Shown piece after piece: positions 43,823 through 56,068 of a DNA stretch of 64,000 nucleotides. Source of the DNA: Blasia pusilla. Lineage: Eukaryota > Marchantiophyta > Marchantiopsida > Blasiales. Location: NCBI GenBank assembly GCA_050084515.1, contig CM114271.1, positions 8,370,001 through 8,434,000 of the forward strand, written 5' to 3'. Within the stretch, counting starts at the first letter, position 1, and every line of letters starts with the position of its first letter. A program made the translations under genes and the position numbers. Below the pieces are notes generated by a model. The model searched no databases. It was not told the origin of the DNA and saw nothing but the letters and a program-made list of their open reading frames with translations.

Positions 43823-46369
43823 ATGCTTAGGCTGTGGCCAGTAGAATTCTGTGAGAATGTCCCTCTGAAAGTGATGAAGTCGAGATCAGGAGCACCAGAC
43901 AGTAGGATGGGGAAAGTGGATTCCTTGGTGGCCATTCGCTATGTGCGGGGGAGTTTGCAGCTACTAGACCAAAGGAAGTTGCCTCATGAATCGACGTATA
44001 TGGATATTGCCGACTCTGACGCAGCTTGGCTTGCCATCAAAGATATGGTGGTGCGTGGGGCACCAGCTATCGCAGTCACGGCAGTGCTCGCACTGGCCGT
44101 AGAGTTGGTAAGTCTTCAAGGCTCCTTCCACGGAGATGGTAAAGATGCGGCTACGTTTATTGAGAAGCGCCTCAAGTTTCTGGTTTCTAGTCGTCCAACT
44201 GCCGTCAATCTTGCAGATGCCTCTCAGAAGCTACAGAAGGTGGCCTTAGAGGCTTCAGGTCTTGATGGAGCGGATGCGAAGAGCGTTTTCAAAGTATATG
44301 TGGAAGCGGCTGAAGAAATACTTGCAGCCGATGTGGTGTCAAACAAGGCCATCGGCGGGTTCGGTGCCGAGGCTATTTTGCGTGCGGTGACGGTGAAGAA
44401 AAATCTGGGAATACTTACACATTGCAATACTGGAAGTCTAGCGACAGCAGGGTATGGAACAGCTTTAGGCGTCATTAGGTCCTTGTATTCCCAGGGAAAA
44501 CTGGAAACGGCTTACTGCACAGAAACGCGCCCTTACAACCAGGGTTCACGGTTGACTGCCTACGAGCTGGTGCACGACAAGATTCCATCGGTACTTGTAG
44601 CAGACTCTGCTGCCGCATCTTTGATGGCTTCAGGGCGTGTTAATGCAGTAGTAGTCGGGGCTGATCGTATTGCGGCGAATGGTGATACTGCGAATAAGAT
44701 TGGCACATTGAGTCTCGCGCTTGCGGCGTCCCGTCTGGGAATCCCTTTTTTCGTCGCTGCTCCTATCACTTCAATTGACGCTCATATCAGTTCAGGTGAT
44801 GAGATTGTGATTGAAGAAAGAGCCAGTTCGGAACTGACTCATGCCAATGGAGGCATAGGACCTCAGATAGCTGCCCCTGGTATTGGTGTTTGGAATCCAG
44901 CTTTTGATGTTACGCCAGGTCGATATATTACTGGCATAATTACTGATAAGGGGGTTGTCTGGGTGGATAAGAAAACCAACATTCTGGATGTCGGTGGGTT
45001 TTTACGTGGAGAATATTTGTTTTCACAGACAGATCTTAATGACATTCCGGATGGTGAGGATGAGGAGATGGTCAACGGAGATAATGGTGGTGATTTCGGG
45101 ACAGCTATCGAGGGACAGACGCAAAAGTATCATACGCTCGATGAGAATGGAGCGGCTGAATATTTGGCAAAACATCCGGCACTATCCGAAAGGCTGGGTG
45201 GTTCAATGAAGGATTGGAGTATTAAAGAGGTTGGAGATGGAAACATGAATCTTGTGTATATTGTGATGGGTCCGAAAGGTTCCGTGGTGCTGAAGCAGTC
45301 TCTTCCCTACGTGCGGTGCGTGGGAGAATCGTGGATGATGACTTTAGAACGCAGCTACTTCGAATCGACGACTCTGAAGAGGCAGTATGAATTAGTCCCA
45401 GATTATGTGCCGGAGCTTTACCATTATGATCGCTCGATGGCTGTGATAGGCATGCGCTACCTGGAACCCCCTCACATCATTTTGAGGAAGGGACTGATGA
45501 AAGGGATTGTGTACCCTCGTCTTGCAGAGCATATGTCTGATTTCATGTCCAAAACTCTCTTCTATACTTCTCTTCTTGCGATCTGCACGATCAAGCACAA
45601 AGCTGAAGCTGCCCGATCTTATGCAAACGTAGAGATGTGCCGACTCACGGAACAGGTCATCTTTACTGAGCCCTATATGCTAGCGGCTAACAACCGTTGG
45701 ACTTCTCCTCAACTAGATGAGGATGCTCGAGCCATTAGGGAGGATAATGAGTTGAAAGTCGAAATTGCTGAGTTGAAAGCAAAATTCTGTGAGCGAACTC
45801 AAGCCCTTCTCCATGGCGATTTGCACACGGGTTCCTTGATGGTAACGGAATCCTCAACACAAGTGATTGATCCGGAATTTAGCTTCTACGGTCCCATGGG
45901 ATTCGACATCGGTGCATTTTTGGGAAATTTGATCCTTTCGTACTATTCCCAAGATGGTCATACTCATACTGAAGGTGATCGCGATGAGTACAAGCGATGG
46001 ATTTTACAGACCGTATCTGAAACTTGGAGCTTATTTGAAGGAAAATTCAAGTCCGAGTGGGACAGAAACTGGGACAGCACCGGAGACGCATATGTAGCGG
46101 CCGTCTACATCAGGCCAGAAGTCCGAAATCTCTCGCAAAAGAGGTACCTAGATGAACTTTTTAGCGATACTCTGGGGTTCGCTGCCGCCAAGATGATCCG
46201 AAGAATTGTTGGTATTGCTCATGTGGAAGATTTTGAGTCGATCGGAGACGAGGACAGGAGGGCATCATGTGAACGCAAAGCTCTGAACTGCGCAAAATCG
46301 TTAATGAAGCAGAGGAGACGACTTTCCAGCATTTCTCAAGTGCTTGATCTAGTCACATGCCATGAATAA
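43823..46369 (+). CDS. MTI-MTK: Methylthioribose-1-phosphate isomerase - methylthioribose kinase fusion protein
   Basis: One uninterrupted 848-codon frame. Residues 29-392 form a plant-type MTR-1-P isomerase (eIF2B-related). Visible are [27 protein letters not shown] with the catalytic Cys201, [18 protein letters not shown], and [19 protein letters not shown] with Asp281. Residues 393-433 are an acidic linker. Residues 434-848 are a plant-type MTR kinase: [14 protein letters not shown] (ATP loop, 471-476), Lys491 in [24 protein letters not shown] with Asp666, and [20 protein letters not shown]. The kinase makes MTR-1-P from methylthioribose and ATP; the isomerase converts it to methylthioribulose-1-P in the methionine (Yang) cycle. 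Both proteins are normally separate and each would be about full length here. The ATG at 43823 follows an in-frame TGA. The ATG at 43907 (Met29) matches the usual isomerase start, so the first 28 residues may be untranslated. There is no intron and no broken residue. Confidence 0.97.
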   Translation: MLRLWPVEFCENVPLKVMKSRSGAPDSRMGKVDSLVAIRYVRGSLQLLDQRKLPHESTYMDIADSDAAWLAIKDMVVRGAPAIAVTAVLALAVELVSLQGSFHGDGKDAATFIEKRLKFLVSSRPTAVNLADASQKLQKVALEASGLDGADAKSVFKVYVEAAEEILAADVVSNKAIGGFGAEAILRAVTVKKNLGILTHCNTGSLATAGYGTALGVIRSLYSQGKLETAYCTETRPYNQGSRLTAYELVHDKIPSVLVADSAAASLMASGRVNAVVVGADRIAANGDTANKIGTLSLALAASRLGIPFFVAAPITSIDAHISSGDEIVIEERASSELTHANGGIGPQIAAPGIGVWNPAFDVTPGRYITGIITDKGVVWVDKKTNILDVGGFLRGEYLFSQTDLNDIPDGEDEEMVNGDNGGDFGTAIEGQTQKYHTLDENGAAEYLAKHPALSERLGGSMKDWSIKEVGDGNMNLVYIVMGPKGSVVLKQSLPYVRCVGESWMMTLERSYFESTTLKRQYELVPDYVPELYHYDRSMAVIGMRYLEPPHIILRKGLMKGIVYPRLAEHMSDFMSKTLFYTSLLAICTIKHKAEAARSYANVEMCRLTEQVIFTEPYMLAANNRWTSPQLDEDARAIREDNELKVEIAELKAKFCERTQALLHGDLHTGSLMVTESSTQVIDPEFSFYGPMGFDIGAFLGNLILSYYSQDGHTHTEGDRDEYKRWILQTVSETWSLFEGKFKSEWDRNWDSTGDAYVAAVYIRPEVRNLSQKRYLDELFSDTLGFAAAKMIRRIVGIAHVEDFESIGDEDRRASCERKALNCAKSLMKQRRRLSSISQVLDLVTCHE

Positions 46370-47926
46370 GGCGAACTCAGTCCTGCGTGCTATCTCTGGT
46401 CCGGATTTGCCATCAAACCACACGACCTGCATATGATCTCCACCCTAGCACATTTCGCACGTATTTCCAGCAGCGCGATGACGTTCACTGTAAGCTTCCA
46501 TGGGGTCTACTTAGCAATTACCTTTAGCTCGTTCTGGTTGCATTGTCCCTTACATTGCTCGCTCTGCTTACATTGTCCCTCTCATACCTTGCATTTTCAG
46601 CCTCCCCGAGCTAGCTGGTGTAGATTTCATGCACATCACTGCTGGATGTTTCTATCTGCCAATCTATTCTATTGACATCCATAAAATCTAGTGGCTTGAG
46701 TCGTATTGTAGTGTGGGTGAAGAACGTAGAATGCGATTCTAGGCATATGATGGAAGAGAAAGAATCTAGTACATTGCCATCTTGTCGAGTAATGTATTAC
46801 TATCGAGGGCAACTTTAAGAAATAAATGTTTTTTAAGCACCTAAATCTAGTGAATATGGTAAAAAATATTTGGAATGTAGTTGGTCCGCCATGTAGAAAC
46901 AAACGCTATAAGTCTCATCTATGGGACGTGTAATAGGTATCGTGTCGATATTGACGGAGTTCCTGGCGAAAATACGGTACTAGAAAATTTCACTGCCACA
47001 AGTGTATCCTGAATGCCTGTTCATGGGGACTAGGTGAAGTCAGCTACCTCTTCCGCCACTGCACAAACATCCATGAGGAGTTTGCTACAGCGTAGCCTCA
47101 CGGGAGGAGTGGTTGGAAAATGGGGTGCTGATACGACGCTATCGAAAGTAGCCGAGTGCACGCTTTCCGAGGTACACGTTTTGAAGCAGGCAGAAAACAA
47201 CACGGAGTAAAGTGTAAGGTTCAATGAGTTTTAAAATAAATAAATAAACTAATTTTTGTTAGATAATATACCACTATTATGAAATTAGGTCTGAATTTGA
47301 AAGGAGGTGGTCCGTGGTGGCCGGTAGTACTTTAAAGGACGTAAAAATTGGGGTATGTTTTTGCACTCAGTTTCCCAACGATTCCAAAAATGCTACGGCC
47401 AAGATCCGGTTGTTTTCAAAATAACCGGTCAAATTTTCTTGGGCCATGTACTCTTCCATTTATTCTTCAAACATTTATTTCTTGCGCTTGCTTTCTATTT
47501 CTTTCCATCTCCTTCAAGGTTGGGTGGGAACTTGGGAGGCCGGGCAACAAAAACAAACATATACAAAAGATGCCTCCTTTCTTGTTGGCAAACAATTGTG
47601 TACATTCTAAACAAAAATTCATAGGTCATAAGGGGATCTCGGACACGAGTTGAACCTTGTTATGCCTCCCAACCAGTTGGAAACCAAGGATTTCGCCCTT
47701 CAAAAGATTTGGAGTTCTCGAGCTCCCAAATGTTATGAAGGGGTTCTAAATCTAAAAAAGAATGGAGAAATCATTTTAGGAAGACAAGTCAATAGAAGGT
47801 ATAACTGCTTCGACTTCTACTTGAGGACAAAGATAACTTTATGGATTAGCATACATGTACTAAACCTAGTAGACGTTTTACGGAGAACTATTGATTTAGG
47901 AAGGATATCCTCATAGTTAGTAGTAG
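46370..47926. other. 3' flank of the isomerase-kinase gene; no gene seen
   Basis: The 3' UTR must lie here. An AATAAA occurs at 46821-46826, but it is about 450 bp downstream and may not be the poly(A) signal used. The remaining frames, such as minus 47030-47224 and plus 47650-47916, have no recognisable motif. Chromovirus F begins at 47927. Confidence 0.45.
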
Positions 47927-49397
47927 TGTTGTGCACCAACTCCCCTCGAACGTCAATCTTTAGTGTTGCGAAAGCGAACGTTCAGTAGGACACGCTCTCA
48001 TCGCTGATCTGCACCCAAACACACTCACGTTAGTCTGACCTGGGTCAATCGGCCTTCCAACCCACCGAGTCCTCCACTCGGCACGTCATCAAGTTCAACC
48101 TTCCCTCATTCCTAGCTTCCCAACACGAGCAAGTCTTTCGAGACTTGGGATAAACTTTCTGGTTAGTCTAGGTACCTAAAACGACGTTTGCGCGCCTAGC
48201 GGTCCCAAGTGTCCTTTGGACCTCGCATGAGCTCCCAAATCGAGACAACAAATTATGAGTCGTGGGTTGGAATCCAATAGGGACCTCCAAAATCCACTTT
48301 ATTGGACTTGTGTCGGATTCCGAATCCCAACACCAAGCTCCCGATCCATTCCGTGCCCTTGAGTCACCCCGCGGTACCCCAAAGTGGGGTTTGGGTCCCA
48401 AACACCCTTGGAGATCTTCCCCCTTACTAGTACTTTTGGAGATCCCTGCCCTCCCCCTACCTTTGGGGAGTAGATATCCGGACCCCTCTTTTTGGTCGTC
48501 AACCCGACTCCCCACACAAGTTGTTTCCGGCCAATATCTGAGCCTGTGCTTGTGCGATTGATGAGATCTTTGGTGCGTTAGAACCAACTTTGCATAAGCT
48601 TTCCAACGCTATCTTACTTGTCCCAAATGAATCTTGTAACTAAACGTTATGATAAAAAATACAATCAGAAACCCCAAACGTTAGTCCCGTTCCAAATCCA
48701 GTTCTTACCTTTTGGCCACGTTTCATCCTCGACTTGACTCCTCTCGAGTCAGGGTTTGCGTTTGGTTCCAGTTTCCTTAGTCGCAACCATACACACATTA
48801 AACACTCGAAATGCTAGCCTCGCGTGTGTCTCGCACTTGTGTTTCCTAACTTGTCTCGTCTTGAGACCTCTCCAAAGCGCAAACTATCCTAGCGTGAGCC
48901 CGCTAGATGTCGGATGTTTTGCTTGGTGCTTGTTTGGTTATGAGGGTTGTGACACTCACCCCTCTTTAGAGATTGATGCCCTCATCAACGCAAACCTTCT
49001 AGTGTCAAATCTTTTGCGAAGCCAACCACTTGACATCGAATTATGTTCTGGTAGCTAACCCACAATTCCTTGTTTGGCTTAAGTATTAGGCTTTCACTTG
49101 CAACACTTAGCATCATTTAGCGTCTCCTCTTAAATAAGCCTATATCAATTTTTTGGAACTAACCTAACCTATAAAATAAGCTAAAGTAAGTTTGCTACCT
49201 AAGACTTCTCTGGCTGACATCTCGTAAACATCCCATCTGTTTACAAGATCCACAAGTCATACTACTTTTGGGTGTATTCAACTTAGTTGCGTCACTAAGT
49301 TCACTCATGCATTCACGTGTGAGATCACCCCAAGCCCCAAGACATAGTGATCTGCCCTGCCGATGTTGGGGTGAGCCCAAGTGTTAGTCACCCAACA
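47927..49397 (-). repeat. 3' LTR of chromovirus F
   Basis: About 1471 bp with termini TGTTG/CAACA. On the minus strand it starts TGTTGGGTGACTAACACTTGG and ends GGTGCACAACA. It aligns with 34587-36061. Confidence 0.88.
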
Positions 49398-49689
49398 CTT
49401 GGTCTTGTTCTAGGTGCTTATTCAAATACAAGCTCTCACCTCAAATACTCCTTGTCTATCCCCTTGACTTACATCCTAAGCACATGAGGAACTACTCATT
49501 GCCATGCACTACCAACGACAAATTGCAATTAACACAAGCATCGAATCTCCAAATCCATGCATTCCTTCATTGAAACACTAGCTTGTTCTAGTTACAACAG
49601 CCTTTGGCCTAAGCATCCTATGGTTACAAGTCAAGTCCCTAGACTCCGTGTACTAACGCATGTGCTTTTCCTGCATCCGTTTGAAGTCT

Positions 49690-50127
49690 TGCAACACCTC
49701 TTGCGTCTATTCCAGATCTGCCTCTGTAGTCCAAGTTGCCTCTTTCACATGGTAGCCCTTCTACTTGACTTGACCAAGTAATTGTACTTATTGGCCCTAC
49801 GCCTCGAATGCAAGATGGTCTCCACCTCGAACTCTAGTTCTTCATTCACAATTACCAAATGGGGTCTCAACACCTGTCTCCGCTCGGGATGCACATTATC
49901 GCAAAGATGCAGCAAACCTTGTTTCTTCTCAAAACAAACTATGTTTGCTTGGCAGGTCACACATGTCTTCACATATTGAGCACATCCTCTTTCATGTTGG
50001 TCCAGAAGAAACTCTTAGTCAAAACAACTAGCGTGGATTTCTCCCCTTCATGTCTTGCCAAGGGTTTGTCATGACATTCTACTAACACCTTGGTCTGCAG
50101 CCTGCCTTCGCCCACATAGATCCTGTT
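49690..50127 (-). pseudogene. Chromovirus F integrase/chromodomain remnant with internal deletion
   Basis: The zinc-binding region is readable as VLVECHDKPLARHEG and MKTCVTCQAN. At about 49900 the sequence jumps from KKQGLLHL to NVHPERRQVLRPHLVIVNEE, the segment just before the chromodomain. The whole DDE core is therefore deleted. The chromodomain follows as EFEVETILHSRRRANKYNYL with a stop, then KGYHVKEATWTTEADL in another frame. Confidence 0.82.
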
Positions 50128-51476
50128 CTACTTAAACCTTAACAAGCCATGCCTCAAACTTATGTTGGCTACCTTCTCTCCCTGCTTTAGCTTCCTTAGG
50201 TACTCGCTTGCATGGGTGTCATTCATGTATCCTTCACAAATCCTTGTCTCCAAATCTGTTTCCTTAGGGAACATTGCTCTCAAGATCTGTGTTGTCGATG
50301 GCATGTCCTCATCCCTGCGACTCAACGCATCTGGAATGATATTATCCTTCCTTGGCTTGTGGACTAGTTCCACATTCATCAATGCCAAGGTATCACTCAA
50401 TCCTGGGTCTCAAAATACTTGAGTGATACATTATTGATGAAAACTCGAAACCTATGAAGTCCCAAATAATGACGCCACTTCCTCAAGAAATGGACCACCC
50501 CGAACAACTCTTTCTCATGAGTGGGCCATATTCGTTTAGTGTTGCTAAGCTTCTTGCTCTTGTACGCTACAAGTTTCCCTTCATGTACCAACATTCTTGC
50601 AATCACAAAATCACTAGCATCAGTATGCACCTCAAATGGTTTGTCGAACTCCAGCAACTTTAGCAATGGCTCATGCGATAGGATTTCCTTGACTTGATTG
50701 AATGCCTCATTCTTTTCTTGGGTCCAGGTCCTGTTAGCAAACTTTATGGTCCAATCAATGAGAGGTCTCACTATTCCCAAAAAGTTCCTTACATAAGTCC
50801 GGTAAAATTGAAGCGCACGGATAAACCTCCTCATTCCCTTTACTGTAGAAGGCGGTTTCCACTCGGCGATCACTTTCACCTTTTCCATATCTGGACTAAC
50901 TCCATCACTGCTAACTTCGTGACCCAAGAACTAGATCTTGCGCAATCGGAACTCACTCTTTTCTGTATTCACATACAACTTGTTCACCCTTACCTTTGAC
51001 AACACCGCTCTCAAATATCGAGTGTGCTCCTCTAGTAACTTGGAATAGATGAGTATGTCATCAATGTAGATGATCACATACTCATCCGTCTCCTTGTGAA
51101 AAATGGAGTTCATCAATGTGGTGAACTTCAGAGGTGCATAACCTAGGTCGAAGGGCATCACTACAAACTCAAATGAGCCACATTTTGTCCTACACGCAGT
51201 CTTCTCCACATCCGCTTTGGAAATCCAAATATGGTAATATCCTGACTTCAAGTCAATTCTACTGAAGTACTTTGTCCTTGAAAATCTATCGAAGAGATCA
51301 TCAATCCTCAGAAGAGGGTAATTTTTTCTCACCGTCACTGTATTTAGCGCACGGTAATCAACACACAGTCTCATCTTCCCATCCTTCTTCTTCACAAAGA
51401 GAATAGTCGATCCATACAATGACTTGCTAGTCTTGATGTAGCCCTTCTCTAAGAGCTCACTTAACTGCTTTTTCAA
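50128..51476 (-). pseudogene. Chromovirus F reverse transcriptase and RNase H
   Basis: RT frame 51476-50931 has [51 protein letters not shown] and the catalytic YIDDILIYS. After one stop, 50927-50397 continues with MGHEVSSDGVSPDMEKVKVI, the connection domain and RNase H (VHTDASDF, THEKELFGVVHFLRKWRHYL). 50400-50128 follows in another frame with HKPRKDNIIPDALSRRDEDM. Well preserved apart from two interruptions. Confidence 0.93.
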
Positions 51477-51499
51477 CTCAACAAGTTCCTCCTAATTCA

Positions 51500-52102
51500 A
51501 AATTTTATGGGGCCTTTGAAGGTGGTTGAGAGTCGGGGATGACCTCTATCTTATGATGGACTACTCTATGTGGTGGAACTCATTCAGAGACTCATTCGTC
51601 AAGACAACACCAAATTCCTTTACTACTCTTTGGAGAAGTTCTGGGATTCCCCTCAAAGAAGAGTCATGATCTGTGAGTCTTTCACTTGTAGCCTCCTCTA
51701 CCTATCTCATCAAGAAGAGAAATCCATCTTCCAACTCGATCAAACTCCTCCTCGTAATGGCATTCACCAACTCCTTTCTCACAAGAACCTCACCTGCAAC
51801 CATTTGCCTTTCACTAAGACACTCAACCTCAATGGTCTTCGCGTGAGCTCCACCTCATACGCATCCAAGAATGTATTACCGAAGACCCCATCAATACCAT
51901 CGATCTCGCAAAGGGTGAAATTCTCCTTCAACTCAAATACATCCACAGGTCAACTCGGAAGTCCGATGAGACTTGCCACCAGCAAAGCCTTCTCGGATGG
52001 GCTCGTCCCGCCTTAGAGATTGACAAACCCAGCTCCTTCATGATTCTCAGACTCAAGAAGGAGAGAAAAGCACCTGTATCCATGAGCAACATCACATCGC
52101 GA
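51500..52102 (-). pseudogene. Chromovirus F protease region
   Basis: VMLLMDTGAFLSFL around 52040-52085 contains the DTGA active site of a retropepsin. The following TLCEIDGIDGVFGNTFLDAY (about 51870-51930) is the second half of the fold. Several stops separate the pieces. Confidence 0.78.
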
Positions 52103-53400
52103 TCAACAATCTTGGCATCTTAGGTACACCAAATTGGGCGTCCTCTTGGTGACTTGAAGGCACATCTGCAGACCTCCCGCCGACAAATTCTTAGCAGAAA
52201 ACACAATCATACTCCCATTCCTAACCTTTGTCTTGGAGCATATTTCTTCCATGTGCTCAGATTTGCCACAGTTGTAGCATATCACCTTGCCATTTTTTGA
52301 CTTTGGATGCTACGCTCCTTTTGACTTTGCGTGGAGTTCCACTCGTTTTGCTGGCGGGGTAAGACACTCTCCTTGGTCATGCTCATCCCCACTCCAGACC
52401 CTATTAGATGGTCCTTTGTTCTTCGGATTCTTTGAAAAACCTTTACGCTCATAGGGCCTTGGTATCTCGACTTCATTGTCCCCAATCCGCTCCGCCCGCT
52501 TCAAAAGTTCCGCGCACGTATTCGCTGACTCCGACATTTTGTAGAGGGCCTTCTCTGCACTCGGCTTGAGTCCACTAAAGAAGATCACCTTATTTGCAAA
52601 CTCATCCATCTGAGGCAGTGAGTTCAAATTTATACTGAACTCCCTACCATAAGCGCTTAGAGATCCACTCTGTCGTAGTCGCACAAACTCAACACCATCC
52701 CAAAACTCCTGATACTTTCGAGTGAATCGGTCACCAATCAACACCTTAAACTCCTCCTAGCTTAGAGATGAACCACTAGCCTGATGTTCTTCACAATGAG
52801 CCGTCTACCACTGAAGCGCATGATCCTTAAGGAATGTAACCACCACCGTCACCTTATCCTCTTCCGCTGCCCTTTCAAACTCAAAGTAGAGTTCTAATTC
52901 CATAAGGAACCCCTTTACTTTCCAAGACCGCCCCATTCTTATGAATGGTGTGTGAAAATTGGTCTTGCACAACTTTTTTCTGGAACTCAAAACTCGATCC
53001 GACTCACGCCTGGAAATCTGCTTGGCTTTTTTTGATCATTTGCTTGGTCATCATCTTCATCAAGTCCATCATTTGGGCATACAATGCCGGGTCACTTGAG
53101 TTTGGAGCCGATGGCCCCGCGGAAGGATAAGCATTTGGGACGCCCTCATGTCTAGGGTTGGGCATTTCGATAGTCACCGTCTTGACTTCTGGCTCTTGGT
53201 CCGGCACCAGTTTGTCTCTCGGCTTTTTTTGCTTGACTCGGCGCTTCCGTGGTTCTTCGCCCTCGGTCACCATCTTCAAGCCCGCTTCACTCAGATCTCC
53301 TCCTTGTTTCTTGCGTCCCTCCCCAAGCGTCTAGGCCTTGCCGCTGCCTTGGGTTTTTCCCAAGCGTTCGGTTACTCCCACAACCCCAAGTTCTTGCTCA
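52103..53400 (-). pseudogene. Chromovirus F gag
   Basis: N-terminal basic and Pro-rich region at 53279-53004, then a gag core at 52990-52805 (PFIRMGRSWKVKGFLMELEL). 52744-52310 continues with FTRKYQEFWDGVEFVRLRQS and ERIGDNEVEIPRPYERKG. The CCHC knuckle CYNCGKSEHMEEIC lies at about 52235-52280. Stops near 52285 and 52745 break the frame. Confidence 0.88.
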
Positions 53401-53405
53401 CCAAG

Positions 53406-54842
53406 TGTAGTGCCCACCTTTTTGAAATTTTGATAAAGAAGTCCATTTTTGTATAGAATTGTAGTGAAATCTTCATTGAGTGAAGACTAAAGACTCAATA
53501 TCGGAGGTAAAGATGTATTCTTTATAGAAATCGTGTGGAAACAAGAAATGACATAACTCTGATGAAAGGACAAGAGATAGGAAGAGATTAGGGACTGTCT
53601 TGGAGGAGTGAGACTTGTGTAAAAGTAGGAAAAGAGTGGGAAAGAAGTAAGAGTAAGGGGCGTGGGTACTTCTCAGGGAAAACCGCAGTATAAATAGTAG
53701 TGAAGACTATCAATGAAGACTATAAAAGACTTCTTCTTTGCCGCAGAAGATCCAAGGGAGTCTTTGTGTGAAGACTGTGAACGAAGATCAAAGACTTAAA
53801 AATCCAAGAAGGAAGAGGAAGAGGAGAGAAAAGAGTCTTCACAAAGCAGAAAGATGTACGAAGAATAGGAATAGAAAGAGAAAGAATGTTTTGGGAAGGA
53901 AGTGGATCGAAAGGAAGTCGCGAGGAGGACTCTTCGCAGCGGCATGAGGATAAGAGTCTTCCCGAAGATAGGATAGGGAAGATTGCAAAGACTGCGAAGA
54001 TTGTAAATAGTAAACCGTCGCGGCGGTTAGAAATGAATAGGCGCAATGGTTCAGAAGGAAGCATAAATGAATCGCCAGGGCAACCAACCGACCTAAAGGA
54101 AGTGAAGGGTTGGAGGATCTAAACCTCCAGATTGACAGCTAGAAATCTAGAGTAGAATAGGAAGAGCAAGGAATTGTAAGAAACTATTTAAAGAATAGAG
54201 CAGAAGAACAAGGGGTCATTCCTTGGTATCTTGAGTTTCCCAGTACTTTTGTTGGATTTTGTGAGGAGGTCTTTAGGGGATGATCCAAGCCAAAGAGTCT
54301 TGTAACCTCGGAAGCTTCTAATAATTTCTAGTTCTTTCCACTCTTTGATGCAGTAGAAGTGTCTTCTCTCATGCTTTCTGATGTGCGGAGTTGAATGCAA
54401 ATCTTATTGGGCTGCAGTTTGGAGTACTATGGATGAGAGTTGAGTCTTTGGTTTTAGGATTCCAAAAGATAATCAAGAAGAGCATAGGAAAGTTGTTAGA
54501 CAGTGAGTAACGTGCCATGACAGATTCAATTCTTAAAGTAGGGTGAGCCGCTACCTTCTTGAGGTCTCTTTGAGATCTTTGTTGGAACTTTGTTATCCAA
54601 GATTTGCAAAAGTCTTTCTCTGCACTTGAGAAGAGTCTTGTCCAAGAGAGAAGAAAACCATTTGATCTTTTGTACTAGTGAAGTTACTATAGTTGTAGTT
54701 AGTTAAGTACTTAGTGAAGAAGTAGTTAGTCTTTATATTTCTTATAAAACCTGTCTTTACTCAAGATATAGTGATCCCTTGGGAACGAACTTAATACTTT
54801 TTGATTAAAAGAGTACCTTTTTTCCTTGAGTTGTACATTACA
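53406..54842 (+). repeat. 5' LTR of gypsy E
   Basis: 1437 bp, TGTAGTGCCCACC...TTGTACATTACA. Its 3' part matches the reverse complement of 62550-64000. Between 53460 and 54640 it carries more than ten copies of gaagact/agtctt words in both orientations. Confidence 0.88.
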
Positions 54843-54920
54843 TAAGGAAGTACGTAAGGGAATTTTGGCATCGCTGCCGGGGATCACCAGATCTCCCAAG
54901 CAAGGAGAGGTAGCCTGAGA

Positions 54921-55238
54921 GTGGGGTATGGGAGAAGAACAAGTCGCCGATCCCCCACTTGGCGTTGGTGTTGGACGGGTACTGTTGGCAGAGGATTGTC
55001 CCGCATAGAGGGTACCATGGAAATAGGCAGTTCATCCAAAAAGAATCTTCATTCCCATGGAGTGGAGCCTTGCGTGCTGGGTGAGGCGCTTTGCAAGGAG
55101 ATCTTTGGAAGTTTTGGATGGATTGGGAAAGAAGTCTTGAGACGCACTAGTAGAGAACTAAAAGACAAAGAAGAGAAAGAGAAGAGCGATATGCGTGTAA
55201 ACCATCAGGGAGACCTGCAAAGAATTTTTCTCCTCTTC
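54921..55238 (+). pseudogene. Gypsy E gag, N-terminal piece before copia B
   Basis: About 106 open codons with no known domain before the capsid core (SSKKNLHSHGVEPCVLGEAL, ELKDKEEKEKSDMR). The frame runs into the left LTR of copia B at 55239, and gag continues after 60553. Confidence 0.75.
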
Positions 55239-55553
55239 TATTGAAGATTGAGTTACAATCAAGCTCATGAGACACCTGAACTGCTATATTTGGTACTCAC
55301 AAAAATTAGGGAAGCTTAATCTTGTTTAGTCAGTTAAGCACGATTATCTTAACTAGGATTAGTTAATCACAGTTAGTCTAACTCGAGACTATGGTTAAGA
55401 GTAGGGTTAGGGTTGCTTGTACATACCCTATATAATTGAGAAGAGGATCAGCCTCCACTCATTCTCTCATTGCAAATTTCGTTCTCCATGGTGGTGTGTA
55501 TGTGTGTGAGAGCCATTTTCCACGAGTTGTGCTTGTTTAGCAGTTTTTCCAGA
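55239..55553 (+). repeat. 5' LTR of copia B
   Basis: 315 bp from tattgaagattgag to tttttccaga, followed by the TGGTATCA-type primer site. Confidence 0.92.
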
Positions 55554-56068
55554 TGGTATCACAGCGGGAGGAGAACATCACTTGAAATTCTTGATGTTTG
55601 AAGAGAGAAGAAAGGCAAGAGAAGGCACAATTTAAGTTTGGGAGAAGGAAATTTTATTCAGAGCTCAGTGGGTGCAGATTTCAGATGGAGCTTTGACGGT
55701 GATAAAACTTTGCAGGCATTTTTTAGGGCTTTCTCGGTCGATTAAGCCGTTTGGGTCCGCTTAGGCTAGAAAAAAACAAAAGATAGTTCTAGCCACCTTA
55801 TTGAGCTCGTCAAGAGCTTTCCAACGCACCCAATATTGCTCGATTCAGACATTCTAAGCTCGTGCAGTAGCAATTTCAGTGTAGGAAAGTACAATTAGTG
55901 AAGAAAAGTTGTGCACTTTGCTCTATACAAGCCAATTTCGACTAGTTATTTCATATAGTTGATCAATTTTGGCAAATTTAAGGTCGATTTCTGTGTAGGA
56001 GTGGTCTATGCTTCAATTGGAGCAGTAGAGAGCCTGAAATTACGTTTTTGTGAATGAAGTCGTTTATC

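Larger units (their letters stand above)
47927..53405 (-). mobile_element. Chromovirus F (Ty3/gypsy with chromodomain), interrupted by gypsy E
   Basis: Minus-strand element. Its 3' LTR is 47927-49397. Upstream along the minus strand come chromodomain and integrase remnants (about 49690-50130), RNase H and RT (50128-51476), protease (around 52080) and gag (52103-53400). At 53406 the LTR of gypsy E interrupts gag near its N-terminus; the 5' LTR must be beyond the window. The family is shared with chromovirus G. Confidence 0.92.

Noticed and set aside
44224-45598. Antisense frames inside the isomerase-kinase gene
   Set aside because: They are mirror frames of a strongly coding strand with no motif of their own.
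43823-46369. Bacterial gene transfer or contamination for the isomerase-kinase gene
   Set aside because: Both halves show plant-type sequence blocks over their whole length and flanking DNA is ordinary plant repeat DNA; lack of introns alone is not enough.
47650-47916. 88-codon frame near the end of the fusion gene's 3' flank
   Set aside because: No motif and no conserved feature; AT-rich DNA of this length can stay open by chance.
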